Positions 1 to 8,496 of a DNA stretch of 33,800 nucleotides are shown piece by piece (the stretch's first letter is position 1; every line of letters begins with the position of its first letter). The stretch is from NCBI GenBank assembly GCA_028286865.1, contig JAQBQU010000017.1, positions 78,395-112,194 on the forward strand, written 5' to 3'. A program made the translations under genes and the position numbers. The DNA comes from Candidatus Kaiserbacteria bacterium (GTDB taxonomy: Bacteria; Patescibacteriota; Minisyncoccia; Phycocordibacterales; UBA2100). Under the pieces are notes generated by a model. That model saw only the letters and a list, made by a program, of their open reading frames with translations, was not told the DNA's origin and did not search any database.

Positions 1-476
1 GCGGCCGCTTCGCGCGCGTATTCGAGGTGCTGGCGCTGATCCGCTCCGACAGGCACGACGTCGGTATCGTAGAGGAGGATGTCGGCGGCCATAAGCATCG
101 GGTATGCGAAAAGTCCGGCATTCGCTTCGAGCCCCTTCGCGACCTTGTCCTTGAAGGCATGTGCTTGCTGCAAAAAAGGCACCGTGACGAGGCACTGGAA
201 TATCCACGAAAGCTCCGTGTGCTCCGGCACATCGGATTGTTTGAATATGATCGCCTGAGCGGGGTCGATGCCGACCGCCAAATAGTCCTTGGTGACATTG
301 ATGATATTGGTGCGTACCGCCGCCGGGTCGCGCAGTGAGGTGAGTGCATGGTAATCCGCGACCATCAGCATGCTGTCGTTCTCACGAGCGAGTTCTACAA
401 AGGGTTTGAGCGCACCGAAATAATTACCCACGTGAAGGGCGCCCGACGCCTGTATCCCCGTAAAAAGCCGTTGCAT
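1..476 (-). CDS. trpS: Tryptophanyl-tRNA synthetase, N-terminal part (runs off the left window edge)
   Basis: Reverse-strand translation from 476: MQRLFTGIQASGALHVGNYFGALKPFVELARENDSMLMVADYHALTSLRDPAAVRTNIINVTKDYLAVGIDPAQAIIFKQSDVPEHTELSW...; class I synthetase HIGH-like HVGN motif. Absent from the ORF track because it is open at the edge. Confidence 0.93.
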   Translation of the reverse strand, partial: MQRLFTGIQASGALHVGNYFGALKPFVELARENDSMLMVADYHALTSLRDPAAVRTNIINVTKDYLAVGIDPAQAIIFKQSDVPEHTELSWIFQCLVTVPFLQQAHAFKDKVAKGLEANAGLFAYPMLMAADILLYDTDVVPVGADQRQHLEYAREAA

Positions 477-508
477 AGGCGTAAATATAGCAGAAATACC
501 GACGAGCC

Positions 509-2083
509 CTAAGCTGCCGGGAACTCAATGATGAATCGGGAGCCCTTATCTTTTCCGTCGGATTCGGCCCAGATATGGGCGCCCTGGGCTTCTATAAAGG
601 TCTTGGCGAGATAGAGGCCGACGCCGGTGCCGAGAAGATTCACCTTCTGGGCATCAGCGCGCGAGAATTTCTTGAAAAGTTGCGGCAATACTGCGGGGTC
701 GATGCCGACACCGGTATCGCTCACCGTCGCACGGATAGCGACTCCATGGCGCTCGACCGAGATCGTGATACCGCCCTTCGGAGTGTATTTAAGAGAATTA
801 TCAACGATATTGCCGATCACCTCTTTTACCTTGCCCTCATCGCCTACGACCATGTATTTCTGCGCGGGATCGAATCGCGTCTCAAGCGTGAGGCCCTTTT
901 TATTGGCATGCGGCTTGTAACCGTCGGCGATGGAAGAAACGATCGCCGACATATCGAACGGGGCCTTCGCGAATTCGATCTGGCCGAGCTCCATCTTCGA
1001 TTTGCTCAGGTATTGCGCAATGAGGTTGAGCACGTCATTGCCCTGGATGAGGATCGTCTCGGCGACCTCTTTGGTCTTGGGACTCACCTCTCCGGTCGTG
1101 CCGTCCATGATAAGTGATGCGTAGCCTCGCATCGCGGTGATCGGATTGCGGATCTCGTGGGAAGCAAAAGTCATAAATTCAGATTTCTCCTCGCTCAGTC
1201 TCTGTATCTCCTCGCGCTGCTCGACCTCTCTGATGATGCTTCGGACCATGAGCACCGAGAAGCTCAGTACCAGTACGAAGACGCTCATGCGGAACACCGT
1301 TTCCCCGGCACTGCGGGAGTTCGCTATCTCGATGAGGCTCGTGACGGAGAGCAGGAATGCGACGACCTCGGTCGCGAGCACCTTTATATTGAGCAGATGA
1401 TACCGATATATAGCGTATGCGGTGCATGCGATAAAGGGAAAGATAAAAAGCGCCGAGAGCGGAAGAAAACGCGCGTTGTTGTAAAGCGCCGGGAGCACGA
1501 AGTTGAACATAAGAATGCACACGAAGGTAATGAACGTGCCCACGCTCATGACGACGATCTGACGACGGGCGTCGCCTTGTCTGCGAACTGCTTTTACAAC
1601 GAGCATAATGATGCCGCTCAATATCAGGGCCGCGACCGTGAGCCCGAAGACGGGTATCAGCGGCCCGTTCTGTATCTGTGTCACGACTCCGGAGCTTGAG
1701 GTCGCGGATACCTCTTTGAAGACCAGTGGCGTGAGGGTAAGGATCGAGACCACCCCCACGAAAGGGATAAGGAGCCAGTAGTACAAACGGTGGAACTTCT
1801 TACTATCGTCGGGGAAGACGGAGCAAAGCGTAAAGAACGCGAATGCATGCCAACAGGCGAAGAAAATAATCGTTCGCGTGATCCAGAGGCCGAACGACGC
1901 GACCGAGGGCTGATACTGTGCGTAGTTGGCGATGCTCCACACGATCGTGATGAGCGAAAAGATGAGGAAGGTACGATTGGTTATACTTTTTCTGTTGCTG
2001 AAATAGATCGTGAATCCCAGAAGGCCGATCCCTGCAGCGGTAATACCGACCGAGATGAGGTCAAGATTCAGTGCAAAGTTCAT
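509..2083 (-). CDS. Multi-TM (7TM-type N-terminus) sensor histidine kinase
   Basis: Multiple hydrophobic N-terminal segments; H-box FASHEIRNPITAMRGY; N-box VIGNIVDNSLKYTP; G-boxes DTGVGID and GTGVGLYLAK. Confidence 0.92.
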   Translation of the reverse strand: MNFALNLDLISVGITAAGIGLLGFTIYFSNRKSITNRTFLIFSLITIVWSIANYAQYQPSVASFGLWITRTIIFFACWHAFAFFTLCSVFPDDSKKFHRLYYWLLIPFVGVVSILTLTPLVFKEVSATSSSGVVTQIQNGPLIPVFGLTVAALILSGIIMLVVKAVRRQGDARRQIVVMSVGTFITFVCILMFNFVLPALYNNARFLPLSALFIFPFIACTAYAIYRYHLLNIKVLATEVVAFLLSVTSLIEIANSRSAGETVFRMSVFVLVLSFSVLMVRSIIREVEQREEIQRLSEEKSEFMTFASHEIRNPITAMRGYASLIMDGTTGEVSPKTKEVAETILIQGNDVLNLIAQYLSKSKMELGQIEFAKAPFDMSAIVSSIADGYKPHANKKGLTLETRFDPAQKYMVVGDEGKVKEVIGNIVDNSLKYTPKGGITISVERHGVAIRATVSDTGVGIDPAVLPQLFKKFSRADAQKVNLLGTGVGLYLAKTFIEAQGAHIWAESDGKDKGSRFIIEFPAA

Positions 2084-3126
2084 ACGGAGATTATAACGGG
2101 CTTTTTGCGCGCGGTTCGTGCAGTAGCAGGTCGTATCGGGACACCGACGCGCAACAGCATCGCGATGGTCGCGCTTTCAGCACGAACCTCGGTTGCAATC
2201 GTGTTGCGAGCATCAGATACACGCAGATGCAGCTCTGATTCGAAATCGGCATCTCTGCTTCGCGATAGATATTCCGCGACATAGAGCAAACCGGCCATTG
2301 GCTGTGCCGCAAGACCACTTGCGGTCGCGGTGAGCCAGATGCGTTGCATTGCTCTGCCCGCTCGAATGAAATCAGATGGTTCGGTATTCGTTAGAAGAAG
2401 AGCCGCGCACGCACCCGCTTGTGCGTATACCGCCGCGTTCGCGCTCGCTGCGCTGCGCGCAAATCCGAGCTTGTTAAGCAGGCGTATGACCGGCCAGTGT
2501 TTGATGACACGAAACGCGGCGCGCACCGGCGGCGGTAGCTCAGTGGTCTTGATATAGAGACCGGGGACGCCGGCATCGTTATCCGACCGCTTCCACAGAA
2601 TGCTCTTGAAAAAAAGTCGGTGCAGCTTACGAGTACGGAGCGCCACCTCCTCCATCACGCTGACCGCGTTTGCAATGCGGCTGATCCCCTCGCGGCTCGT
2701 CACGATCTCAATGGCAACACCGGGCTCTTTGATATCGCGTATCGCATTGAGGGCGTCTTCCGGGACGGAAAGCGCATAGGGCCCCCGCTGCGTATGCCGG
2801 CGCTCTATCGCATCCGAGAGCGGTGACTTTTCTGCTGCGCGTGCCGAGAACCGTATTCGAGCGGCTGTCTCGCTCGTGGGAAAGAGGTCGACCGATGCCG
2901 TAAGTCCTTCCTCTCCCGACGCGACGACTACGTTTTCAATGAGCGCGCCGATAGCAATATAAGTACCCCGCCCTTCCACATTGAGTATCGGGTGATCGAG
3001 CTCCGGCAATGCCTTGATGAACAGCTCATCGTCCGAAACAGAAAATTCCCATGGCTGGGAATTGTCCCCCGAGGGGGCTGAGACGGCGCGCGATACTATC
3101 TTCTCTATCGCGGCTCGGTGATTCAT
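2080..3126 (-). CDS. Nitroreductase-fold FMN protein, Acg/MoeY C-terminal-like
   Basis: AVSAPSGDNSQPWEF motif typical of Acg-type nitroreductases; 4-bp ATGA overlap with the upstream ThiF gene. Confidence 0.75.
   Translation of the reverse strand: MNHRAAIEKIVSRAVSAPSGDNSQPWEFSVSDDELFIKALPELDHPILNVEGRGTYIAIGALIENVVVASGEEGLTASVDLFPTSETAARIRFSARAAEKSPLSDAIERRHTQRGPYALSVPEDALNAIRDIKEPGVAIEIVTSREGISRIANAVSVMEEVALRTRKLHRLFFKSILWKRSDNDAGVPGLYIKTTELPPPVRAAFRVIKHWPVIRLLNKLGFARSAASANAAVYAQAGACAALLLTNTEPSDFIRAGRAMQRIWLTATASGLAAQPMAGLLYVAEYLSRSRDADFESELHLRVSDARNTIATEVRAESATIAMLLRVGVPIRPATARTARKKPVIISV
2090..2095 (-). promoter_or_regulatory. -10 TATAAT, 6 nt before the histidine kinase ATG, inside the nitroreductase CDS
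   Basis: Reverse: cccgTTATAATctccgtATG. Confidence 0.5.
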
Positions 3127-4241
3127 GACGTGAGACCGATGGTCTTGAGGAACTGCGCGCGCGCCGCTTCGCGGGCATCGTGCCGTGCTTCAAATTCTGG
3201 ATCAAGGATGGCGTCGAGACTGATCTCGCGCTTACTTTCTGAAAGCGGTTGGCCGAGGGCGAGGCGCTTGAGCGCGTACGCGATAGCAACGCCGGAAAGC
3301 GTGGCAGCATCACCGAGCTGCGGCCAGGAATATATCGTTTTGCCCACCTCCAATAGTGACGACATCATACGCTCGGTGACAAATGCGGGGCCTGCGATCT
3401 TAGTCGCAAGCTTCGGCAGCTCCTGCGGCGGAAATGTCTTGAACTCTTCGAGTGTGATATCTCCGACCGCACCATTGAAGAGCAGCGCCGTTTTATCGAG
3501 GTCGAACCGCTCAGCTTCAAAAATAATGTTGTCGCCGTTGTCGGTCGCCATAATGACCGGAATGCCGCGCGAGCGTGCCTCAAGTCGCAAGCGGATCTTC
3601 ATCTCAAGGTTATCGGTCTCCTCGACCAAGACATCCGCTCCTTCAAAGAAGGCGGCGATATTCGCGTCGGTCACGCCGGAGTCGTACACTTCTACGGTGG
3701 CGTAGGGATTGAGCTGATAGATATATTCAAGCGCGAGGTCGGTCTTCTTTCTCCCTACCGCAAGAAAGTCCTGCCGAATGCGATTGAGATTCGACGGTGA
3801 GACCGTGTCGGGGTCAGCGATCTTCACATGCTTTGCTCCGCCCATGAGTGCAAACGTGGTGAGTCCATGGCTCCCGACCGAGAGTCCTGCGTACGCCACG
3901 CAGATGCCGTAGAGCTTCTCTTGCTCTTCTTTGGTGATGATATTTCTGTTGCGAGCGGTGCGTATCTCCTGGTGCTCCTCCTCGGGCAAATAATGTGCAA
4001 GGGTGGAATTCCACGGGAAATAGACCCATTGTCCGCACGTTTCAAGCGGCCGCCCCTGTGTGTACGACACGATGAATGCCGCCGTCTCCTCGGCGTGTTC
4101 CCGCTTGAACTTGAAGGGCGGATTGCGTATCTCGCAGAGATCCGTAAGGAGCTCCTGATACTGATCGACGACGCGCGTCGGCTTCAAGCGATCCCGAAAT
4201 GCTTCGAAGGTCTCGATCGAGCTGTCGTGAAATACCGGCAT
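3123..4241 (-). CDS. ThiF/E1-like adenylyltransferase-fold protein (MoeY/Rv1355c N-terminal-like)
   Basis: Rossmann motif VAYAGLSVGSHGLTTFALMG; IADPDTVSPSNLNRIRQ; DNLEMKIRLRLEARSRGIPVIMATDNGDN. No CxxC zinc pairs and no Cys after the nucleotide-binding motif. Confidence 0.85.
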   Translation of the reverse strand: MPVFHDSSIETFEAFRDRLKPTRVVDQYQELLTDLCEIRNPPFKFKREHAEETAAFIVSYTQGRPLETCGQWVYFPWNSTLAHYLPEEEHQEIRTARNRNIITKEEQEKLYGICVAYAGLSVGSHGLTTFALMGGAKHVKIADPDTVSPSNLNRIRQDFLAVGRKKTDLALEYIYQLNPYATVEVYDSGVTDANIAAFFEGADVLVEETDNLEMKIRLRLEARSRGIPVIMATDNGDNIIFEAERFDLDKTALLFNGAVGDITLEEFKTFPPQELPKLATKIAGPAFVTERMMSSLLEVGKTIYSWPQLGDAATLSGVAIAYALKRLALGQPLSESKREISLDAILDPEFEARHDAREAARAQFLKTIGLTS

Positions 4242-4247
4242 GGCGCC

Positions 4248-4253
4248 ATTGTA
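4248..4253 (-). promoter_or_regulatory. -10 TACAAT, 6 nt before the ThiF-like ATG
   Basis: Reverse: gtgatacaccagtgaTACAATggcgccATG. Confidence 0.55.
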
Positions 4254-4285
4254 TCACTGGTGTATCACTTCGCGTATCGCGTTGC

Positions 4286-5791
4286 CTACTGAGTGCGAAT
4301 AACCCACTTTTGTTTTATGTCGCGGCGGAAATAGAGCGGGTCTTCGTGCGGCCAGAATATGAGATGCGGCTCGGCGCGTTCGCCCAGGAACTTTGCAAGC
4401 TCACTGAACTCCCCGTTCTTCTGCTTGAGGTCTTTTACGATCTCGGCAAGAAGCTGGGAGGAAAATGTCTTCGAGGCCTCCTTTTCGGAGCGGAGTTCAA
4501 TGTTGATCTCGAGGTATTGGTCGTGCTGGTCGTCATATTTGGTGACGAGCGTGAAGCGACCGGTCACGAACGGTGCGAAGACCTCCTGCAGAAGCGTCTC
4601 TTTGATGGTTTCCGGATAGATCTGGAGGCCATAGAGGGTCGTAGAAAGGTCAGAGCGCTCATATACATAGACAAAAGGGAGCTTCGCGAGCGAGGGCTCG
4701 ATCTTCGCGTCGCGCATCTCTTTTGCCAGATCGATGCCGTGCTCTTTGAAAAGGGATGCGATGCGCTCGAATGCGTAGACCCCGCCATTGTCGCCGATGG
4801 CGTAGCGGATCAAAGGCATCGCGCTATCTCCCGATATCAGAAGTTCGCCGTTGGATTCTTCAAAGGACGTAAAGGTCGGATTGAATTGTGCGAGTGTTGG
4901 CGTTTTGTTGATCGAACCGAAAAGTTTGGCAAAAAGCTCCGTATCGGCACCGGCGATGCGGCGTACCAGTATCGAAAGCGGTGTTTCCGCGGCCATAGTT
5001 CCCAGGTCGGCAGTTCCGTATATGTTCATGGTGTCGGTAAGCGCATTTTTGATGCCGGCTTTCTTTGATATGTAGTCGCGGAAATGCTCACTGAACGCCT
5101 CGGCGGCGAAAAGAAGCGCCATGCGATACCCTTTCAAAGAGATCCCCTTCTCTGCCGCTTCATCGATGACGTCCTTAATGAACGGAGGATACCCTGCCAA
5201 GATTATCTGGTCGTACTGCGGTGCGAGAAGTCGAAGGATCTTGAAGATCTCCGTCTTGTTGATGCCGGGAGTTATGACCGAGATCGGGTGTCCGCGCTTT
5301 CCGAGCAGCTGAAATGCCTGGTAGGTGATCAGTCCGCCGATCCACACGCCCATGCCGAAGCAGACGATAACGAGCGTGGGCTTGGTCTTCGAGAGCGAGC
5401 TCTGCAGAAAGAAACGCTCATGAACCAGCGCGGATTGCTCGTCAATTGCATGGGAGCGTGCAAAGTAGAACGGTTCTCCGGTCGATCCGGAGGTGGATGT
5501 CATGATGTGCGGAGTTGCGAGCGCCCCGCCCCAGAAAAGATCCTTGTACTTATAGTCGCGAAGATAATTATTTTTATTCGTCGGAGGAATATGGGTGATA
5601 TCCGCCGCGGAGTTCACAAGGTCTTTTACAAAGCGGTTCTTTTTGAGGAACGCCTTATACGCCGGAACCTCGCGGCTCATGCGCTGATAGAGCTTGTAGA
5701 TGTGGGCCTGGACCGCCTGAAAAGCATTGGAAGAGGGCTTGGCGGTCTTCGTGAGCGATCTGCGTTTTGGAGAGACGGTGGTCCGAGTCAT
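4286..5791 (-). CDS. Adenylate-forming enzyme, PaaK/CapK (phenylacetate-CoA ligase / coenzyme F390 synthetase)-like
   Basis: STSGSTGEPFYFARS P-loop; MNIYGTADLGTMAAETP; PLIRYAIGDNGGVY. The ORF extends to 5833, but a start at 5791 (MTRTTVSPKRR) sits exactly downstream of TATAAT. Confidence 0.82.
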   Translation of the reverse strand: MTRTTVSPKRRSLTKTAKPSSNAFQAVQAHIYKLYQRMSREVPAYKAFLKKNRFVKDLVNSAADITHIPPTNKNNYLRDYKYKDLFWGGALATPHIMTSTSGSTGEPFYFARSHAIDEQSALVHERFFLQSSLSKTKPTLVIVCFGMGVWIGGLITYQAFQLLGKRGHPISVITPGINKTEIFKILRLLAPQYDQIILAGYPPFIKDVIDEAAEKGISLKGYRMALLFAAEAFSEHFRDYISKKAGIKNALTDTMNIYGTADLGTMAAETPLSILVRRIAGADTELFAKLFGSINKTPTLAQFNPTFTSFEESNGELLISGDSAMPLIRYAIGDNGGVYAFERIASLFKEHGIDLAKEMRDAKIEPSLAKLPFVYVYERSDLSTTLYGLQIYPETIKETLLQEVFAPFVTGRFTLVTKYDDQHDQYLEINIELRSEKEASKTFSSQLLAEIVKDLKQKNGEFSELAKFLGERAEPHLIFWPHEDPLYFRRDIKQKWVIRTQ

Positions 5792-5797
5792 ATATAT

Positions 5798-5803
5798 ATT
5801 ATA
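5798..5803 (-). promoter_or_regulatory. -10 TATAAT, 6 nt before the PaaK-like ATG (with TGGACA 18 nt upstream)
   Basis: Reverse: TGGACA-N18-TATAAT atatat ATG. Confidence 0.65.
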
Positions 5804-6848
5804 ACACTGATTGTGCCGTATTGTCCAGGGCATACTTCATGCACTCAATTACACGGCCTAAATGCTCAGCGGAGGGGACGGACGCGCGTATCGTATTGCG
5901 CAGTACGTCTTGCGCGCTCGCGATGCCGCTCATTACATCGCCCCGAGCTACCATGATGCCCTGCTCAGACAAAGTCGTCTGCATGGATCCGCTGTCGGGG
6001 ACGCGCATGAGAATAAAGTTGGTCTCGGAGCTGTATGGGGTGATCCGCGGAAGCTCTCGCAATGCCGCCATGAATACATCGCGCTGTGCAATGACCGCAC
6101 GTACCCGCTCGCGAATATGGTCGATGTGTTCGAGTCCTCTGAGTGCCGCATACGCCGATGAGTGCGCGACCGGCCATGGAAGCATGCGTTCTCGAAGTGC
6201 AGCGACGGTATCGCTCCGCGCTATACAGTAGCCCACACGGGCTCCGGCGAGTCCGAATGCTTTTGAAAGGGTGCGCAGGATGATGAGCGGCTGCCTGCTC
6301 AGTCGACCGATCGACGACGTCTCTGCGAATTCAAAATATGCTTCATCAATAACGACGGTCGTCCCCTTTTTTTGGGCGGCATCAAGAATGCGATCAAGGT
6401 CTTCTTGGGGTATGCGACTGCCGAGCGGATTGTTGGGCTGACAGAGAAAGACGACATCCGTTCCCTCTTGTATGCAGGTAATGGTTGCTTCGGTCGGAAA
6501 TATAAATTGCCCGCCGTTCTCGCGATAGCACACGGTGTCATAGGCAAGCCCGACCGTCTTGAAAATGCGCTCGTATCCGTAGAATGTCGGCACCGGCAGA
6601 AGTACCCGTTTGCCGTCTTTTGCATAGAGCTCTGCGAGGACGCGGATAGCGGCGTCGGATCCGGGCGTCACCAGTATCTGATCCGCCTGTACGCCGGCGT
6701 ACCTTGCAAGTGCCGCGGCAATCTCCGAATAATCCGCATACGTGGAATATTCCTTTGTCGTCACCGAACTATAGGCCGCGAGGAGCACCTCATCGAGCAG
6801 CCAGTAGCTCTCGTTGTGCTGCAGCGCAATGACGTCGCTTCCGTGCAT
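5799..6848 (-). CDS. PLP-dependent aminotransferase, HisC-like (class I/II)
   Basis: CQPNNPLGSRIP, VIDEAYFEFAE, LRTLSKAFGLAGARVGY (PLP lysine motif). Confidence 0.88.
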   Translation of the reverse strand: MHGSDVIALQHNESYWLLDEVLLAAYSSVTTKEYSTYADYSEIAAALARYAGVQADQILVTPGSDAAIRVLAELYAKDGKRVLLPVPTFYGYERIFKTVGLAYDTVCYRENGGQFIFPTEATITCIQEGTDVVFLCQPNNPLGSRIPQEDLDRILDAAQKKGTTVVIDEAYFEFAETSSIGRLSRQPLIILRTLSKAFGLAGARVGYCIARSDTVAALRERMLPWPVAHSSAYAALRGLEHIDHIRERVRAVIAQRDVFMAALRELPRITPYSSETNFILMRVPDSGSMQTTLSEQGIMVARGDVMSGIASAQDVLRNTIRASVPSAEHLGRVIECMKYALDNTAQSVL

Positions 6849-6905
6849 AAGAGAGAGTATCGCCGTTTCTGGCGCACCTGCAACCCCCCGAGTGCGCGAA
6901 GCCCG

Positions 6906-7388
6906 CTAGCTGCGCACCGCTGCGAGCGCCGCATAGGAGCCGATCAGCCAGAACAGCGCATACGCCGAGCCGAATATCTCTGACGCGGGCGCCGAAAAAT
7001 GCCAAAGCGCAGAGAGTGCCGGCAGCTGCATCCAGAAGACTGCGAGCAGAGCGGTGGTCGCAAGGCCCGCGAGGATCGCGTTGGGCACTGAAGCAGAATT
7101 ATAGTCGCGCGAGATCCGATGCATCATGACCGTAAAGACGCCGAGCAGAAGGAGCAGTATCACGGCATACGGAACTCCTTTGATGCTTGCGAGCGACGCG
7201 CCCACGATGGCGCTTTTTGAGAGAAGTGCGGCACACAGATAGGTGGGCGGAAGTGCGAGAGAAAGCGCTATAGCTCGCGAGGCGCCGGAGCGAAGCGCAT
7301 CGACGGTCACGAGGAGTACCAAAGCGACCAGAATGATCCAATCGGTCGAGATATGCGCGAATGTTCCGGTGACCGAAGCAAGATCCAT
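6906..7388 (-). CDS. Hypothetical multi-TM membrane protein
   Basis: 160 aa, several hydrophobic segments; TATAAT located 6 nt before the ATG. Confidence 0.6.
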   Translation of the reverse strand: MDLASVTGTFAHISTDWIILVALVLLVTVDALRSGASRAIALSLALPPTYLCAALLSKSAIVGASLASIKGVPYAVILLLLLGVFTVMMHRISRDYNSASVPNAILAGLATTALLAVFWMQLPALSALWHFSAPASEIFGSAYALFWLIGSYAALAAVRS

Positions 7389-7403
7389 CGGGATATTATA
7401 ACT

Positions 7404-8489
7404 CTACAAACCTTCGTTCTTGAGTTCTTCTATCAGCTTCTGTGCATTCTTTGAAAGTTTCTTCGGGAACTGAATGTCGATCCGCACGAGGAGGTCGCCC
7501 CGACTGCGGCCCGTCGGCACGCCTTTGCCTTTGACGCGCAGCACTTCTCCGTGCGTGACACCGACGGGAATAGCGAGTTGGTGGTCGCCGTCGAGTGTAG
7601 TGATCGTATAGTGCGCACCGAGTAGTGCGTCCGAAAGTTTGATCGGCAGGCCCATCAGCAAATTCGAACCTTCGCGCGAGAAATTAGGGTCACGCTTCAC
7701 ATGGAGTTTTACATACAGGTCGCCCGCCGTTCCTCCCGGCGTCGCTTCGCCTCGTGCGGGCATACGTATCATTTCACCGTCGAGGACCCCGGCCGGGACC
7801 TCGATATGGATCTCCTCCTGCTTCCTGACGACTCCGGCACCCTTGCACGTGTCGCACGGCGTCTCCGGCACTTGTCCTTTGCCATGACACGTAGCGCAGA
7901 CCCGATTGGTAGTGATATTGCCGAACATCGTGTTGCGCGTCTCGCGCAGCTCGCCTTTGCCGTTGCAGGTACCGCACGTTTTCATTTTTGTGCCGGGCTT
8001 CGCCCCGCTGCCGTCGCACGTATCACACGTGCCGACTTTTGTGATAAGGACATCGCGCGTCGCGCCGAAGATAGATTCACGGAAGGAAAGTTCGATGTCG
8101 ATGGAAATATCGCGCCCCCTATTCGCCCCGCGGCCGCCACCGGCGCCCCCGAATATGTCGCCGAAGATATCGCCCAGATCGAATTCGAACGCCTGACCAC
8201 CCTGCCCTTGGAATCCCCCTTGAAAGCCGGAGAAATCAAATCCGCCGAATCCGCCCGCGCCCCCTTGCGGTCCGCCGCCGGCAAATGTCTTGCCGTAGGT
8301 GTCATATTCCGCACGCTTTTTCTTATCCGACAGTACTGAATAGGCCTCGCTTGCCTCCTTGAATTTTGCCTCATCCCCGCCCTTTTTGTCAGGATGATAT
8401 TTGTGCGCGAGTTTTCGGAACGCGCTTTTAATATCCTCTTCGGTTGCGCCCTTCTTTATACCGAGTATTTCGTAGTAGTCTTTAGCCAT
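7404..8489 (-). CDS. dnaJ: Chaperone DnaJ
   Basis: J domain [36 protein letters not shown]; Gly/Phe region; four CxxCxGxG repeats. Confidence 0.98.
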   Translation of the reverse strand: MAKDYYEILGIKKGATEEDIKSAFRKLAHKYHPDKKGGDEAKFKEASEAYSVLSDKKKRAEYDTYGKTFAGGGPQGGAGGFGGFDFSGFQGGFQGQGGQAFEFDLGDIFGDIFGGAGGGRGANRGRDISIDIELSFRESIFGATRDVLITKVGTCDTCDGSGAKPGTKMKTCGTCNGKGELRETRNTMFGNITTNRVCATCHGKGQVPETPCDTCKGAGVVRKQEEIHIEVPAGVLDGEMIRMPARGEATPGGTAGDLYVKLHVKRDPNFSREGSNLLMGLPIKLSDALLGAHYTITTLDGDHQLAIPVGVTHGEVLRVKGKGVPTGRSRGDLLVRIDIQFPKKLSKNAQKLIEELKNEGL

Positions 8490-8496
8490 TTGATGA

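Noticed and set aside
4199-5068. Long + strand ORF (289 aa) antisense to the PaaK-like gene
   Set aside because: Lies opposite a motif-supported CDS; arginine/cysteine-rich shadow translation with no recognisable domain.
5084-5956. Long + strand ORF (290 aa)
   Set aside because: Antisense to the PaaK-like and aminotransferase genes; no motifs and shadow-like composition.
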